Source of the DNA: Tricholomella constricta
Taxonomy: Eukaryota > Basidiomycota > Agaricomycetes > Agaricales > Lyophyllaceae
NCBI GenBank assembly: GCA_013368375.1
Contig: JAACJP010000022.1
Span: 653,492-717,491 of the forward strand
DNA length: 64,000 nucleotides
Reading direction: 5' to 3'
Both the position numbers and the translations under genes were made by a program. This document shows positions 45,213-55,513 of this stretch, in pieces. The notes beneath the pieces were generated by a model. It saw nothing but the letters and a program-made list of their open reading frames with translations, was not told where the DNA came from and did no database searches. Numbering within the stretch: the stretch's first letter is position 1; every line of letters begins with the position of its first letter.

Positions 45213-45580
45213 GAGGTATAGAGTGTACTTTTTATTATTGCTCCTGCCAACATGTCCGATACTCTTTTCAGGAATATCTTTCTAGCAACAATTTAGAGTA
45301 TATTTAGTAACGAACTTGGGTGATGTTGCAACGTGAACATGATGAAATTCATACTCATAATATTTCCAACATATCTTCAACGCAGCTTACTACATCGCAA
45401 CACAATCCAGTTATGCGCTCTCCTCCAATTCACTGCGCAACGAGTAGCCTCACGATGACCCCACAGGCCCGATCAACGTTGAAAAGCGTTGTAGCTAGTC
45501 TTCGTACTTGAAGGCGCCAAATAACGGTGACCCCATTATTTCCATAACTCATTCTAATGACAACATCAATGGTTACCCGA
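45213..45580. other. Intergenic, probable Helitron 3' flank
   Basis: The Helitron 3' end (a hairpin followed by CTRR on the reverse strand) should lie here, but I could not place it confidently. Confidence 0.35.
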
Positions 45581-48500
45581 TCAAGTCATACGTGCATACA
45601 CAGCAATTATAGCGTTGCGTGTACCAAGCGATCGAAGGTCCACTGCAGCTATATGACCCTCGCAAATCATTGCACCACCCGCAACCATCCCGTCATGCGA
45701 CCAGACTATGGCAGCCGGGGACAGCACACGGCAGGTGAAATGATGCTCCCCGTGATAAACAACCCCTGCAAGGTTATAGGAGACTTCGTGTGGGCCTTGC
45801 GGAGGCAGTGTGACAGGGACTGTCAGTCCAAAGGTAAACGTAATATCACTTTTGGTCAAGTCAAATGCTAACACCGGTGGTGCATCGACAAATTTGTAGG
45901 CTCTGACAAGTTCTCTACGGCAGGAGCCACAGGAAGACGAGACTTTAACACGAAAATTCCGTACGTAATCTTGGAGCGACGTATCCGCCGTCATAGGCAG
46001 AGGTGTAATAAGGCAATTTGACAGTGAATTGGGGGCTGAGTTGACAGGATGCTGCGCTGGGCACATTCTCACTGATGTCATTACATCCTCCGCAGTCTCT
46101 AACAGCTGATCGAGCATGGAGTGTACACTTGTATACTGACCCCATGGGAAGACAGCGGGTGCGGCACGGAAGAGATCGTATCGCAACTCATCCCGCACCT
46201 TTTCGAGGTTTCTGACATGTGCTGAGCCTGTATAGTTAGCGAAGCCAGCAATAAGAGGTCCCATAAACTCTGGGTTCAGATCCGAGAGGACACCTGCTTG
46301 GTTTTGCGGTATTACCCGCCATATATGGTGGACCATTGCAATGACCGTGTCATATGCACAACTGTTATCTCTCCACGGTGTCCCAATAGGTGCATTATCA
46401 TCTATCCGGCTATCTGAACCTGAACTGTGCATGTTCTTCGCTTTCTTCCGACTCGGCATATCAATCGACAGATTATTGCCAGACTTTCGTTTGGTGCCCG
46501 GCTCTGTACCTCTCGCAGGGACGAAGTTGTTTTTCGGTGAGTCGGGGTTTTTCTTTGCTGTCTTACCTAGAATCTCCCACTCAACGTCCTTGACGACCCA
46601 ATCCAAGAATGGATCAGATTTCCCCCAGCGTATCGCGCGGTTAATGGTGCTTGGCATGTAATCCAAGCCCTTGCACTTCCGAAAGGAGTCAATCAACGTA
46701 TTTCTTCTGTCTGCGTCGTGCATCCCTTTGGGCAGCTTTCCATCATAACGCAGTTGCGTTATATTGTCGAGTAACTCAAGTTCACGGAACTCTTGGCGCA
46801 AGGCACCCGACGCACCACCTGTGACTTTCCTTGCATCAAACCCCTGTACCAGAAGTGTCCCTTGTGCGGACTTTCCGCGTGAAAGAGCAGTATAAATCGC
46901 ATGGTGAGAACGACTGTTGTTCACGTGCACTACATTCGATTCACGCGTCTTTCCCTGCGAGGCGTATTCTGTCATTGCAAAATTTGGCAGAATCTCAACC
47001 TGAGAGCGTGAAACATTCAAAGAAGAATCATCCGGAAGCGAGCAGACGGTGTCAACCGAGGACCTTGTTAACGGAACAACATTACGAGGTAAGCCAGGTA
47101 TGTCGACAGGCTTGGGCGGCTTTGACAGACGTACAAAGAGGGTATCCAGTATCCGTTGACCATGAGATCCTGTCGCCGATTGCCACGAGTGAACGAATCC
47201 CTCTTGTCCACGTGTAATACATAACTCAGTCGCAGCATTCTGACGGATCATGACGGGGAGACCGACACACAGCGATAACTTTCCTGGGATGATCTTCGTA
47301 TTCGAACTATGCGGTGAATCCCATAGCGCTTTCTGCATCTTTTCTTCTACCAACTGTTTCGTAATCCTAGCTCTTTTGCCCGCTACCTTTCTTTGCTTCT
47401 GGATTTTTGGGTCCTCCGGCGGCGCGACGAGGTCCTCAGAATAGAAATCGACCAGCTGCTGGTCAGTTTCCTCTGCGAACCTTTGCGTCCCCAGAACATT
47501 GATCGCATCCTTGTCGACATTGAACGACGTGATAACAGATACATTACGAAATCTTTCTTCAGCGATACTTGAACGACCGGGCAGAGCACTCGACATCCGT
47601 GACCGTAAGAAGGCCAAATCTTCAGGCGTACATGACTTGTAACGCATGTTCTCCAAAGCACGCCTGAAACTTATGTCCTCTGGGGATACCTTTTGTTGAC
47701 GTTCGTTTTTCCGCAAGATGACGACAGTCGTGATTTGGTGCCAAAGCGCTTTTCCAATGGCTGATTCTTGATCTCGTAACGAAACACCCGACGTTCCGAC
47801 AGTGCGACTATATAACGAAACACTTTCCCCGCCCATTGCTGGTGGAAGCTGAGCAAAATCACCAGCGAAAATCATGTTCATCCCCCCAAAAGGTACTTCT
47901 GGTTTACTTAACACTTTAGCCAATCGAGCACTAATTGCATAAAGGTCGCGACAGGACAACATCGACACTTCATCGAAGAAGACATAATCCACACCAGTAA
48001 GTCGAGATCTGACTTGCGCGAGCTGAGTATTCGTCTGCTCATGCATGTCAGATATACCAAACATGTAGTGGTAAGTTGATCCTCCGAGAAGAGATGCGGC
48101 AGTGCCTGTGGGGGCCACTACCACAAACCTATGAGGCTCTTTTCTGATGTCAAAGAATGCACTTAAGGCCGTCAAAACTTGGGTTTTACCTGTTCCTCCC
48201 ATTCCTCCGATGTACATTTTGAGGGGTTCAGATGAGGGGTTGACAGCATGATTTGCGACGATAGTGAATGCCCGCTGCTGTTCTTTGTTCAAGGTGAAAT
48301 CAGCTATGACCGTTTTTATAGCTGCAGACCACTCTTTGGACTTGCATGCTTTCTCCAAGTAAGACTTATCAACGACGTTGACGATGTTTGGGTCTGGATA
48401 CAATTCCTGGGATTTCTTAGAAACAGGCAAATCATCTAACCGTTTCTCAAGGATGCCAGCCCTTTCATTCATTACAGTCGCTTTCCACTGACTCCCAGGC

Positions 48501-51500
48501 TGATAGACACTTGGCGGCTTCGGTTTTAGGTCTGTATCCGTTGGGAGCAGTGTCGGTTCCGGGGTAGGCCAACCAAGATTCCTCATGATGGCGCTCATTT
48601 CTTGCATGGCAGCATCTCTTGACCGACGAGCATTTCCTATCTTGGTCAAAAAAGAATCGTCTGGATCCTTATTAGCAGCAGCTTCGTCAAACGTGTAATC
48701 GTGAATGTGCTCATCTTGTTCAAAATCAGCTAGGTAAGACTTTTCGGCATCTAGAGTCCAACTTGGTAATTGGGCGTTACCCTTCTTCATTTGCGCATGA
48801 AAATCGTCCTGGGCGTCCATGCACTCATACTGGATGTTGAAGTTTTTCATAAAAGTCTGGTGCCGCAAGGTAAATTGCTCTGCATTGAATGCGTCTTCCC
48901 AAGTGCTTTGACTAGCTTTCAAATCTAAACCTGATCTCCAGGGCTTAAAGAAGGTAAGCATCGTTGCACAGTAATATTCGCGATCCCCTCTATCTGAGCG
49001 CGGCAAAGGCTTACCCGTAAAATTAGGTACATTAGCATATTTAGCATCTAAACAGAGGGTGCTGTGGGTCGTAGCCAACGGATGACGTCCGGCCTGGAAC
49101 CTATGAATAGTGCCACCAGCACGATAATTTCTGTTGCTTGGACCACCGCCTCCAAGATAGGAGCTCTCATGTTCCATTTGATAGGCCTCTGTATCGTGAA
49201 GCCCGTCAGAACTAGCAGCATATTTCTCAGTATGGCCCTTAACTCGCGTACACCTGGATACCCAGTCGTACAGACACATACATTCGAGCTCAGGAGCGCG
49301 AAACATGTAATCGTAAACTGGTGAGAGCCCCACGACCCGCCCGTTACGTTGTAGTAGTATAACCCGCTCAGGGAGACAGGCATGCTTGAATTCCTGGTCC
49401 GGCCACGCAGACAAAACTTCGGTAACAAAACTCTGCCAATGGAAATTCCGAAATCGATGACTCTTGTAATGGTCAGGGTTACCAAGAAGGTATAGGCATA
49501 TCATTGGGGAGCCCATTTCCAGCTTAGTTGTGAGTGAATTCACGATTTTTGTCATAAGCGTTCTTGCTTTTTCCTGGCGTGTAGCCGAGCCACCCAATAC
49601 CTCGGTATTTTTCTGAAAAATCGATTGAACTGTCTCAAATATGATGCAAGTCTTCAACGAGGTCTTTGTGACATATTTGGTTACATAGTACATGACACCC
49701 TTTATCGCGGTTCCTGACCGCAGGCTGGTGACGTCGGTGTTACAACGGAAGAGGTAAGTAACGGTAGCCGATACGGTATTCATCCATGCCTCTAACTTTT
49801 TGATATGCAGAGAGCCGGTCGCCGGATCTACTTCAGTTTCTGTGTAGATCGGGCGTGGAAAACGACCACGACACCTACCCCACTTGTTGTCCAAGCAACC
49901 GGCATACTGTTTGCTCTTACTTTGGGAACCATCCCGATTGATAGTAGATCGACAACTGTGGACGTTAGACCGGAACAATATATCATCTACAGTGAACCTA
50001 AACCGAGACCACCAGGAATCCAAACTCTCACAGCGCTCGCAGGACTTACATGAATCTGTGCACTTCTCGGGAGGTGCCTCAGGTAGAGTCAGAGTTGGAT
50101 TTTGATAGGTTGGATCTTCTGCAGCTACAGTGAGAGCAGCATCGACATCATCCATTGACCCGGTGCAGAACTCGCCCTGGTGAGCGGCCTCTAAATATCG
50201 AACGAGTTGCTGCTGGAAAGGTGAGTCGGGATCCATGATTGCCTTGCGTGCTTCCTCAGGCGTCAAACCATTCCTAATCCACAAGAGAAGATGGAGATGC
50301 AAAGTAAGACGTCCCTGTTGCTCTACTGTCCCATAATATGCTGAAGTCTCCCCATATATCCCGGCATGGTCAGTACCGAATCCCAAGACGTGCTTAATAA
50401 ACAGCTTCACCATAAAATCAAAGAAACGAGCAGCCGCAACAGGATTTTTTGCAATAAGCCGGAAGCGCTCGTCATAGCCCCTGATCAACGGTTGAAATGT
50501 CTCCTTTTCATCCGCGAAATACAAGCAGATGGGGTGGGACATGTCAGAGGGTGATAGGGTAATGTACCATGACGGCGCCCCTTGATTAGCAACAAGGGAC
50601 CAAATCTCATTTCTCATATATTTTTTGCTGGAGACCGAGCCATCGACCTTCCCGCCCACATGGTCGAGGTCTCTGATAACCTGAAAGCATGCCTTCTCAT
50701 CCTCCGTCACAGGCTTTACCACTTCGCCTTGGGCCATCCTTTTTGCTATGTCCCCAAGTACATCTTGATTCACAGATAGGAGGCGGTCCGTAATGTCGTC
50801 AAAATTCTTGGAATCCACCGCGAGATAACCGCCCGTTGCAGCCGCTTTGATCTGGCGATGGCTAAATGCAGCAAATGGGAATGCAAGGTCGGTCTGAAAG
50901 CGCTTATCATGATACATAAGCAAGTGCTTTTTGTGCAGATCATCAGATAAGGACGTCGAGCCAACGCCACCCAACCCATAGGGAAACAGCCACGGGAACA
51001 TCTGCGGATACAGGTCAGGATTGTTATATATTGATTCCATTTTGTTGTGTTGGCCCACTCGTAGGGCCATACCCCCAGAGTTCCAATGCTCCATCGCCAT
51101 GCCTTTGAGTGCTTCAACAGTGTTAGTACCCATTTGCTCACCTGTCAGTCCATGGACCACGAACGGGCACTCACCGGATTCAACGCCATCCCCTTCACCT
51201 GTATCGTGTATACTGGTAGCTTCAGAAATCTTGTCGCTGCCTCTCTCACGATAAACCACAGAGACAATAGGGGAAGTTTCAGGATACTCCGCCAAATTTT
51301 TGGCAGATATTTTGACGTCGGCATAATCAGAGTGGTTAAGAATGAGCCACTCCAACGCGGCACGTATCGCATGTCTTCTCACAAGCACAGGTGAGCGCTT
51401 GAACTCTTCTTCAGTCGGTTTACAAGGACCAGTAAATAAAATGGCAAGCACATCATCCAAGTCTTCGACGGGAGGAGGAAGCATTTCATACACCTTGGGT

Positions 51501-53383
51501 AATGGCGACTCAAACGCCACCAGATGAGCAATCATCTTTCGACGACCTGAGGAAGCGACACGAATGAAGTTGCAATTGTGACGAACACGTGCCACCAAGA
51601 GCTTTTCCATGAAATTCAAAGACGACAGTACGTCAGGTACTTTACCTATCCAAAGGCCATTTGCCAGTGCCAATTTGGGCACATCGCCCTTTCTTATGTA
51701 TCCTCTACAGTCATCACAGACACGATCACACGAATAGTCTAACACCGGCCCCTGGTAACTTCTTATCTTCTGTGTCGCTGATTTCCGCTCTATCCTAGTA
51801 ACACCGGGCACATCTAATATATGAAGCAATCGCTTTATGTTTTTTAACGGGCTTAATCGAACGATGGGCGTCAATCTTCCACATACCGCACAGCCAGCCT
51901 CCTCCAGGACATTAGGAGACGATGCAGCACAGAAATCTTGAACAATCTGCCGCGAGAGATCAGGGTTTAAAGGCAAAGGAGGGAAAGGCGTATCATCGGA
52001 TTCAATAGGATGACTACCAGCATTGAGTTTAGCCGCCCGTACATTTGCCTTCGCCAACCTATCCCTTTCCGTACGGGAAGGGGACGCCAGAAACACACTG
52101 AATTTAAGGTTGCACGCTAGACAGTTATGACCATTGAACACGGCTTGCAGGTCGTTAACATATCGTGCAGAACCTATGGAAATTTGATGAAGTCGAGCTA
52201 TTTTTTTAATACTAGTGATGGGTAAATGTAGGACAAGCTCGTGGACAGGCATAGTGGTGTGTACGAAACCTTTGGTAATCGGGTACCTTAGAAGGCCGAC
52301 ACGGTCGACATGATCCACATACGCGAACACGTAGCGATCGCCTGGTCGGTCAAACTCACTGACCACATGCATCTTTAGATCATTGTAGGTGAAGGAACTA
52401 CCTTTTTTTCCTCCGCCGAGGGGAGTAACACAGTTGAATGCGGGGGAAGACATTACAGGGAATTTACGTTGTGGAAGAGGAGAGAGGCCACGTGAATTTG
52501 AACATAACATCAAGTAGATACCTAGAAACTCATTCATCAACAGGAGCCAAGGCAGATATATTTGAGCATGAGTCATACGAAGTATAGAACTTGAAGAGCG
52601 TATGGATCGACGCTTACGGAAATGGCGGTCATCTCGCACGGCTAACCGCCTCCAAATTCCAGCAACAAAATCATGCCTAGTGACAAAGGCACGACACATG
52701 TACCACTGAATTATAAAACAGGCTGTACGTATGTCCTTTCGCGGAATACAGTACACATAGATGCACAAGTTCAAACAGGAACGATAATACGACGAAGTTA
52801 TAAGCGCCAAATCACCATGGAACAGGTGTTGCAAACGACCGAATAGAAACCGCCAGACGGCACATAGTCCACGAATTGGGCCACGTATAATCCAAGGGAG
52901 GCGTAGCTGTAATTGAACATGATCTACATGCGTACTTGTGGAGCAGAAAACAAAGAAAACATCGCGGACAGGCAAAAATGTGGTCGAACCTGGGACTGCA
53001 CCAGACACCAATTCGGCAGAAGGGTACCCAATATGGGCAGGGTAAGCCGAAGGCTCGCAGGCAGATGTGTGACCTGAATGGTACCCAAGGAGGGTCGGGC
53101 AATCCTGGCAGGATTTACCCAAATAACTGTATCTACAGCAAGGTAACACGAAGCAAGGCGCTTCAGAAACCTGAATACCAGTGGGCGTCAGCAAAGCGAA
53201 CGACGTATAATATAGGGTACTCACATCGAACAACGGCCGATGGTATGTAATCGAGCAGGACGGTGCTGAAGGTACGGTGAAAGATCTAAGTCTGGCTGTG
53301 GGTATTAGAGCAGATAACATGGTGCTTGCGACGCCAGATGGACGTACGCCGAAGCTAGATGATGTTGAGCAAACACCAGACAC
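45581..53383 (-). CDS. Helitron Rep/helicase polyprotein with C-terminal USP-like protease
   Basis: Rolling-circle transposon protein, open for 2,600 codons without intron or stop. The first 310 or so codons look like upstream DNA that happens to be open; ATGs at 52576 (MTHAQIYLPW) or 52453 (MSSPAFNCVTPLGGG) are likelier starts. Around residue 1030 is the HUH-type metal motif (QGRLTLHLHLLLW). Around 1230 are the paired nicking tyrosines (MYYVTKYVTK). The helicase has Walker A GGMGGTGKTQ near 1728, Walker B YVFFDEVSML near 1803, GDFAQLPPAM, and a C-terminal YASQGKTRESN/YTALSRGK region typical of Pif1-like enzymes. A final domain has TPWRDNSCAYDTVIAM (Cys near 2341) and YHGEHHFTCRVLSP (His near 2548), like a ubiquitin-specific protease. 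Confidence 0.9.
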   Translation of the reverse strand: MSGVCSTSSSFGVRPSGVASTMLSALIPTARLRSFTVPSAPSCSITYHRPLFDVSTLYYTSFALLTPTGIQVSEAPCFVLPCCRYSYLGKSCQDCPTLLGYHSGHTSACEPSAYPAHIGYPSAELVSGAVPGSTTFLPVRDVFFVFCSTSTHVDHVQLQLRLPWIIRGPIRGLCAVWRFLFGRLQHLFHGDLALITSSYYRSCLNLCIYVYCIPRKDIRTACFIIQWYMCRAFVTRHDFVAGIWRRLAVRDDRHFRKRRSIRSSSSILRMTHAQIYLPWLLLMNEFLGIYLMLCSNSRGLSPLPQRKFPVMSSPAFNCVTPLGGGKKGSSFTYNDLKMHVVSEFDRPGDRYVFAYVDHVDRVGLLRYPITKGFVHTTMPVHELVLHLPITSIKKIARLHQISIGSARYVNDLQAVFNGHNCLACNLKFSVFLASPSRTERDRLAKANVRAAKLNAGSHPIESDDTPFPPLPLNPDLSRQIVQDFCAASSPNVLEEAGCAVCGRLTPIVRLSPLKNIKRLLHILDVPGVTRIERKSATQKIRSYQGPVLDYSCDRVCDDCRGYIRKGDVPKLALANGLWIGKVPDVLSSLNFMEKLLVARVRHNCNFIRVASSGRRKMIAHLVAFESPLPKVYEMLPPPVEDLDDVLAILFTGPCKPTEEEFKRSPVLVRRHAIRAALEWLILNHSDYADVKISAKNLAEYPETSPIVSVVYRERGSDKISEATSIHDTGEGDGVESGECPFVVHGLTGEQMGTNTVEALKGMAMEHWNSGGMALRVGQHNKMESIYNNPDLYPQMFPWLFPYGLGGVGSTSLSDDLHKKHLLMYHDKRFQTDLAFPFAAFSHRQIKAAATGGYLAVDSKNFDDITDRLLSVNQDVLGDIAKRMAQGEVVKPVTEDEKACFQVIRDLDHVGGKVDGSVSSKKYMRNEIWSLVANQGAPSWYITLSPSDMSHPICLYFADEKETFQPLIRGYDERFRLIAKNPVAAARFFDFMVKLFIKHVLGFGTDHAGIYGETSAYYGTVEQQGRLTLHLHLLLWIRNGLTPEEARKAIMDPDSPFQQQLVRYLEAAHQGEFCTGSMDDVDAALTVAAEDPTYQNPTLTLPEAPPEKCTDSCKSCERCESLDSWWSRFRFTVDDILFRSNVHSCRSTINRDGSQSKSKQYAGCLDNKWGRCRGRFPRPIYTETEVDPATGSLHIKKLEAWMNTVSATVTYLFRCNTDVTSLRSGTAIKGVMYYVTKYVTKTSLKTCIIFETVQSIFQKNTEVLGGSATRQEKARTLMTKIVNSLTTKLEMGSPMICLYLLGNPDHYKSHRFRNFHWQSFVTEVLSAWPDQEFKHACLPERVILLQRNGRVVGLSPVYDYMFRAPELECMCLYDWVSRCTRVKGHTEKYAASSDGLHDTEAYQMEHESSYLGGGGPSNRNYRAGGTIHRFQAGRHPLATTHSTLCLDAKYANVPNFTGKPLPRSDRGDREYYCATMLTFFKPWRSGLDLKASQSTWEDAFNAEQFTLRHQTFMKNFNIQYECMDAQDDFHAQMKKGNAQLPSWTLDAEKSYLADFEQDEHIHDYTFDEAAANKDPDDSFLTKIGNARRSRDAAMQEMSAIMRNLGWPTPEPTLLPTDTDLKPKPPSVYQPGSQWKATVMNERAGILEKRLDDLPVSKKSQELYPDPNIVNVVDKSYLEKACKSKEWSAAIKTVIADFTLNKEQQRAFTIVANHAVNPSSEPLKMYIGGMGGTGKTQVLTALSAFFDIRKEPHRFVVVAPTGTAASLLGGSTYHYMFGISDMHEQTNTQLAQVRSRLTGVDYVFFDEVSMLSCRDLYAISARLAKVLSKPEVPFGGMNMIFAGDFAQLPPAMGGESVSLYSRTVGTSGVSLRDQESAIGKALWHQITTVVILRKNERQQKVSPEDISFRRALENMRYKSCTPEDLAFLRSRMSSALPGRSSIAEERFRNVSVITSFNVDKDAINVLGTQRFAEETDQQLVDFYSEDLVAPPEDPKIQKQRKVAGKRARITKQLVEEKMQKALWDSPHSSNTKIIPGKLSLCVGLPVMIRQNAATELCITRGQEGFVHSWQSATGSHGQRILDTLFVRLSKPPKPVDIPGLPRNVVPLTRSSVDTVCSLPDDSSLNVSRSQVEILPNFAMTEYASQGKTRESNVVHVNNSRSHHAIYTALSRGKSAQGTLLVQGFDARKVTGGASGALRQEFRELELLDNITQLRYDGKLPKGMHDADRRNTLIDSFRKCKGLDYMPSTINRAIRWGKSDPFLDWVVKDVEWEILGKTAKKNPDSPKNNFVPARGTEPGTKRKSGNNLSIDMPSRKKAKNMHSSGSDSRIDDNAPIGTPWRDNSCAYDTVIAMVHHIWRVIPQNQAGVLSDLNPEFMGPLIAGFANYTGSAHVRNLEKVRDELRYDLFRAAPAVFPWGQYTSVHSMLDQLLETAEDVMTSVRMCPAQHPVNSAPNSLSNCLITPLPMTADTSLQDYVRNFRVKVSSSCGSCRRELVRAYKFVDAPPVLAFDLTKSDITFTFGLTVPVTLPPQGPHEVSYNLAGVVYHGEHHFTCRVLSPAAIVWSHDGMVAGGAMICEGHIAAVDLRSLGTRNAIIAVYARMT

Positions 53384-53770
53384 ACCAACAGGATAAAAAG
53401 CGACGAGATACGAGGTATCATGGCAGGGAGTCAGGGAGTCAGGGAGAAGGAAGAAATTCTGACGAATAACAGCAACACGATGAAAATTACGTCAACTTCG
53501 AAGTGTTGAAAAACCGCACGTGAGTCGAACGACTAGATTTCTGACGTTAACGTGGCATTCATTTTACATTGGAGGCGGATCAGTGTCAACGGCCAATTTC
53601 CTTTCAGGATTCGGATTAGTTTGCTTTCGCCTTCGGGCAGTCATTTCAACCCAAGGATTAGAAATTACAGCTACTACACCCTTGAATGGCCCACCTTCAG
53701 CTTCGCTACACTCTCCAACACACCTGGCTTCTGCATTAGGATGACACCGCCCAAGGTAAAATGACGCGTG
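53384..53770. other. Helitron 5' flank, no gene seen
   Basis: No recognisable feature was found. The Helitron 5' TC end should be here or slightly upstream, but cannot be fixed from one copy. Confidence 0.35.
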
Positions 53771-53779
53771 TTGAGTCGC

Positions 53780-54640
53780 AACGGGGCGCTCGATGTGGTC
53801 GGATTGGGTGAGGAGTGGCCCAGGGGAGGTGGAGGTGGTGCTGATGGGAGGTGGTGGAGAGCCGGGGAGAGGTGACGAGCACGCCGTTTGGTAGCGTGTT
53901 CGCCCTCATGGGGAGGGATCCAGGGAAGCCGGTGGTGGAGGTGAGGATCCGGGGGGAGGTACAAGAAGGTGGCAGGGTGGGTCGAGTGAGAGGGAGTCGC
54001 GTTGCTGGTGGTGTGCAGGTGCCTGGAGGTGGTGGAGGGCCGGGGAGCGGCGATAGGGCAGTTGACGACGCTGGAGTCGATGAGGACTTGTCGTCGGTAA
54101 GGGGGGGGTGGAGGGCCGAAGTCGCAATGGGGCGGTCGATGACGCCGGGGATGACGAGCATGCTTTTTTGCAGCATGCTCGTCGTCGGATTGGTTGCGGA
54201 GTTGTGCAGGGGAGGTGAAGATGGTGTTGATGGGAGGTGGTGGAGAATCGGGGAGAGGCGGTAGGGCGGGCATGCCGTTTTGTGGCGAGTCGATGTGGAG
54301 GCATCCAGGGAAGCCGTTGGTGGTGGTGGGGATCCGGGGGGAGGTGCTAGAAGGTGGTGGAGAACCGGGGTGAGGGTCGATAGGCAGCGGGGCGCTCGAC
54401 GGCGATGAAACAACGAGCACGCCTGGAGGGCCGGGGAGCGGCGGTGGGGCTGTCGACGACGCTGGAGACGAAGAGGTTTTGTCGTTGGTGGGGAGGGGGG
54501 GGGGTGGAGGGCCCGAGTCGCAATGGGGCGGTCGATTACGTCGGGGATGACGAGCATGTTGGTGGAGGGCCGGGGAGCGGTTCGAGAGGCGGAGACAACG
54601 AGCTCGCTGTTCGACGGCAAGCTTGTCTTCGGAGGTGTAG
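53780..54640. repeat. GC-rich degenerate minisatellite
   Basis: Repeated GGTGGTGGAGGGCCGGGGAG, GCGGCG, CAATGGGGCGGTCGAT and GATGACGAGCATG blocks recur at irregular spacing. The long Pro/Ser-rich reverse frames over it (53674-54869) have the composition expected of the repeat and no domain, so I do not call a gene. Confidence 0.65.
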
Positions 54641-54972
54641 GGAGCTGCCGGAACCCTTTTAGCAATCGTAACAGAATTGAAAGCTCGTGTTTGATGCCGA
54701 GTCCACGACGGAAAGGGCGGGAGGGCGAAGGGGTAAACTCTCGATGCTGGCGAGGATGGCGAGGTATCCCTAGGTTACACAGAGCGCTTGAGAACCTTAT
54801 GAGAGCATAAGAGAAAATCAGGTCGAGTGCGATTTCAAGTCGCCTGTCATCGTCGCATCGTTCGTTCATATGGGAGAGTGAATTTATATTTGTGGGTGTG
54901 CTGCCCGACAGTTTGAGTACGTGGTACTATCCTGTGTTACCGTCAGTTACGACTCGTTCCGCAAGTCCATTA

Positions 54973-55390
54973 ACACAAACGAAAAAAGACGAACGTACGG
55001 GGGCACGTAGGCCGTCGTCGACATCAGAAGATGAGAAATGTTGACGGGCATTCGACGGGCAGGGCGAACCCCTCCACAGACTCGAATCTTCCCATGCGAC
55101 GGGCAGCTTTCATCCCATTGACGGAATGAGGCCTCCACAGACTGCACATGGGGCGAAGGAAAACGATGTACGCAATCGAACACAAACGAAAAAAGACGAA
55201 CGTTCGGAGGCCCGTAGGCCGTCATCGACCTCAGAAGATGAGAAATGTTGACGGGCATTCGACGGGCAGGGCGAACCCCTCCACAGACTCGAATCTTCCC
55301 ATGCGACGGGCAGCTTTCATCCCATCGACGGAACGAGGCCTCCACAGACTGCACATGGGGGGAAGGAAAACGATGGATGCAATAAAGTCA
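54973..55390. repeat. Tandem duplication, period 207 bp
   Basis: ACACAAACGAAAAAAGACGAACG starts at 54973 and again at 55180. The two units are nearly identical, including GAGAAATGTTGACGGGCATT and CACAGACTGCACATGGGG. Confidence 0.88.
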
Positions 55391-55513
55391 AACTTGGACA
55401 ATTCACTGTATGTCGGTTAGTATTAGGTCAGCACGGAGACTGATGGATTCAAATGAGCGATTTTTGTTATCTATAATCCACGATCTACCTACCTATCATT
55501 GAACTTGTTCAAC

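Noticed and set aside
53674..54869. Long Pro/Ser-rich reverse frames (up to 377 codons)
   Set aside because: They run through a GC-rich degenerate minisatellite; several overlapping frames are open at once, no domain is visible, and composition follows the repeat.
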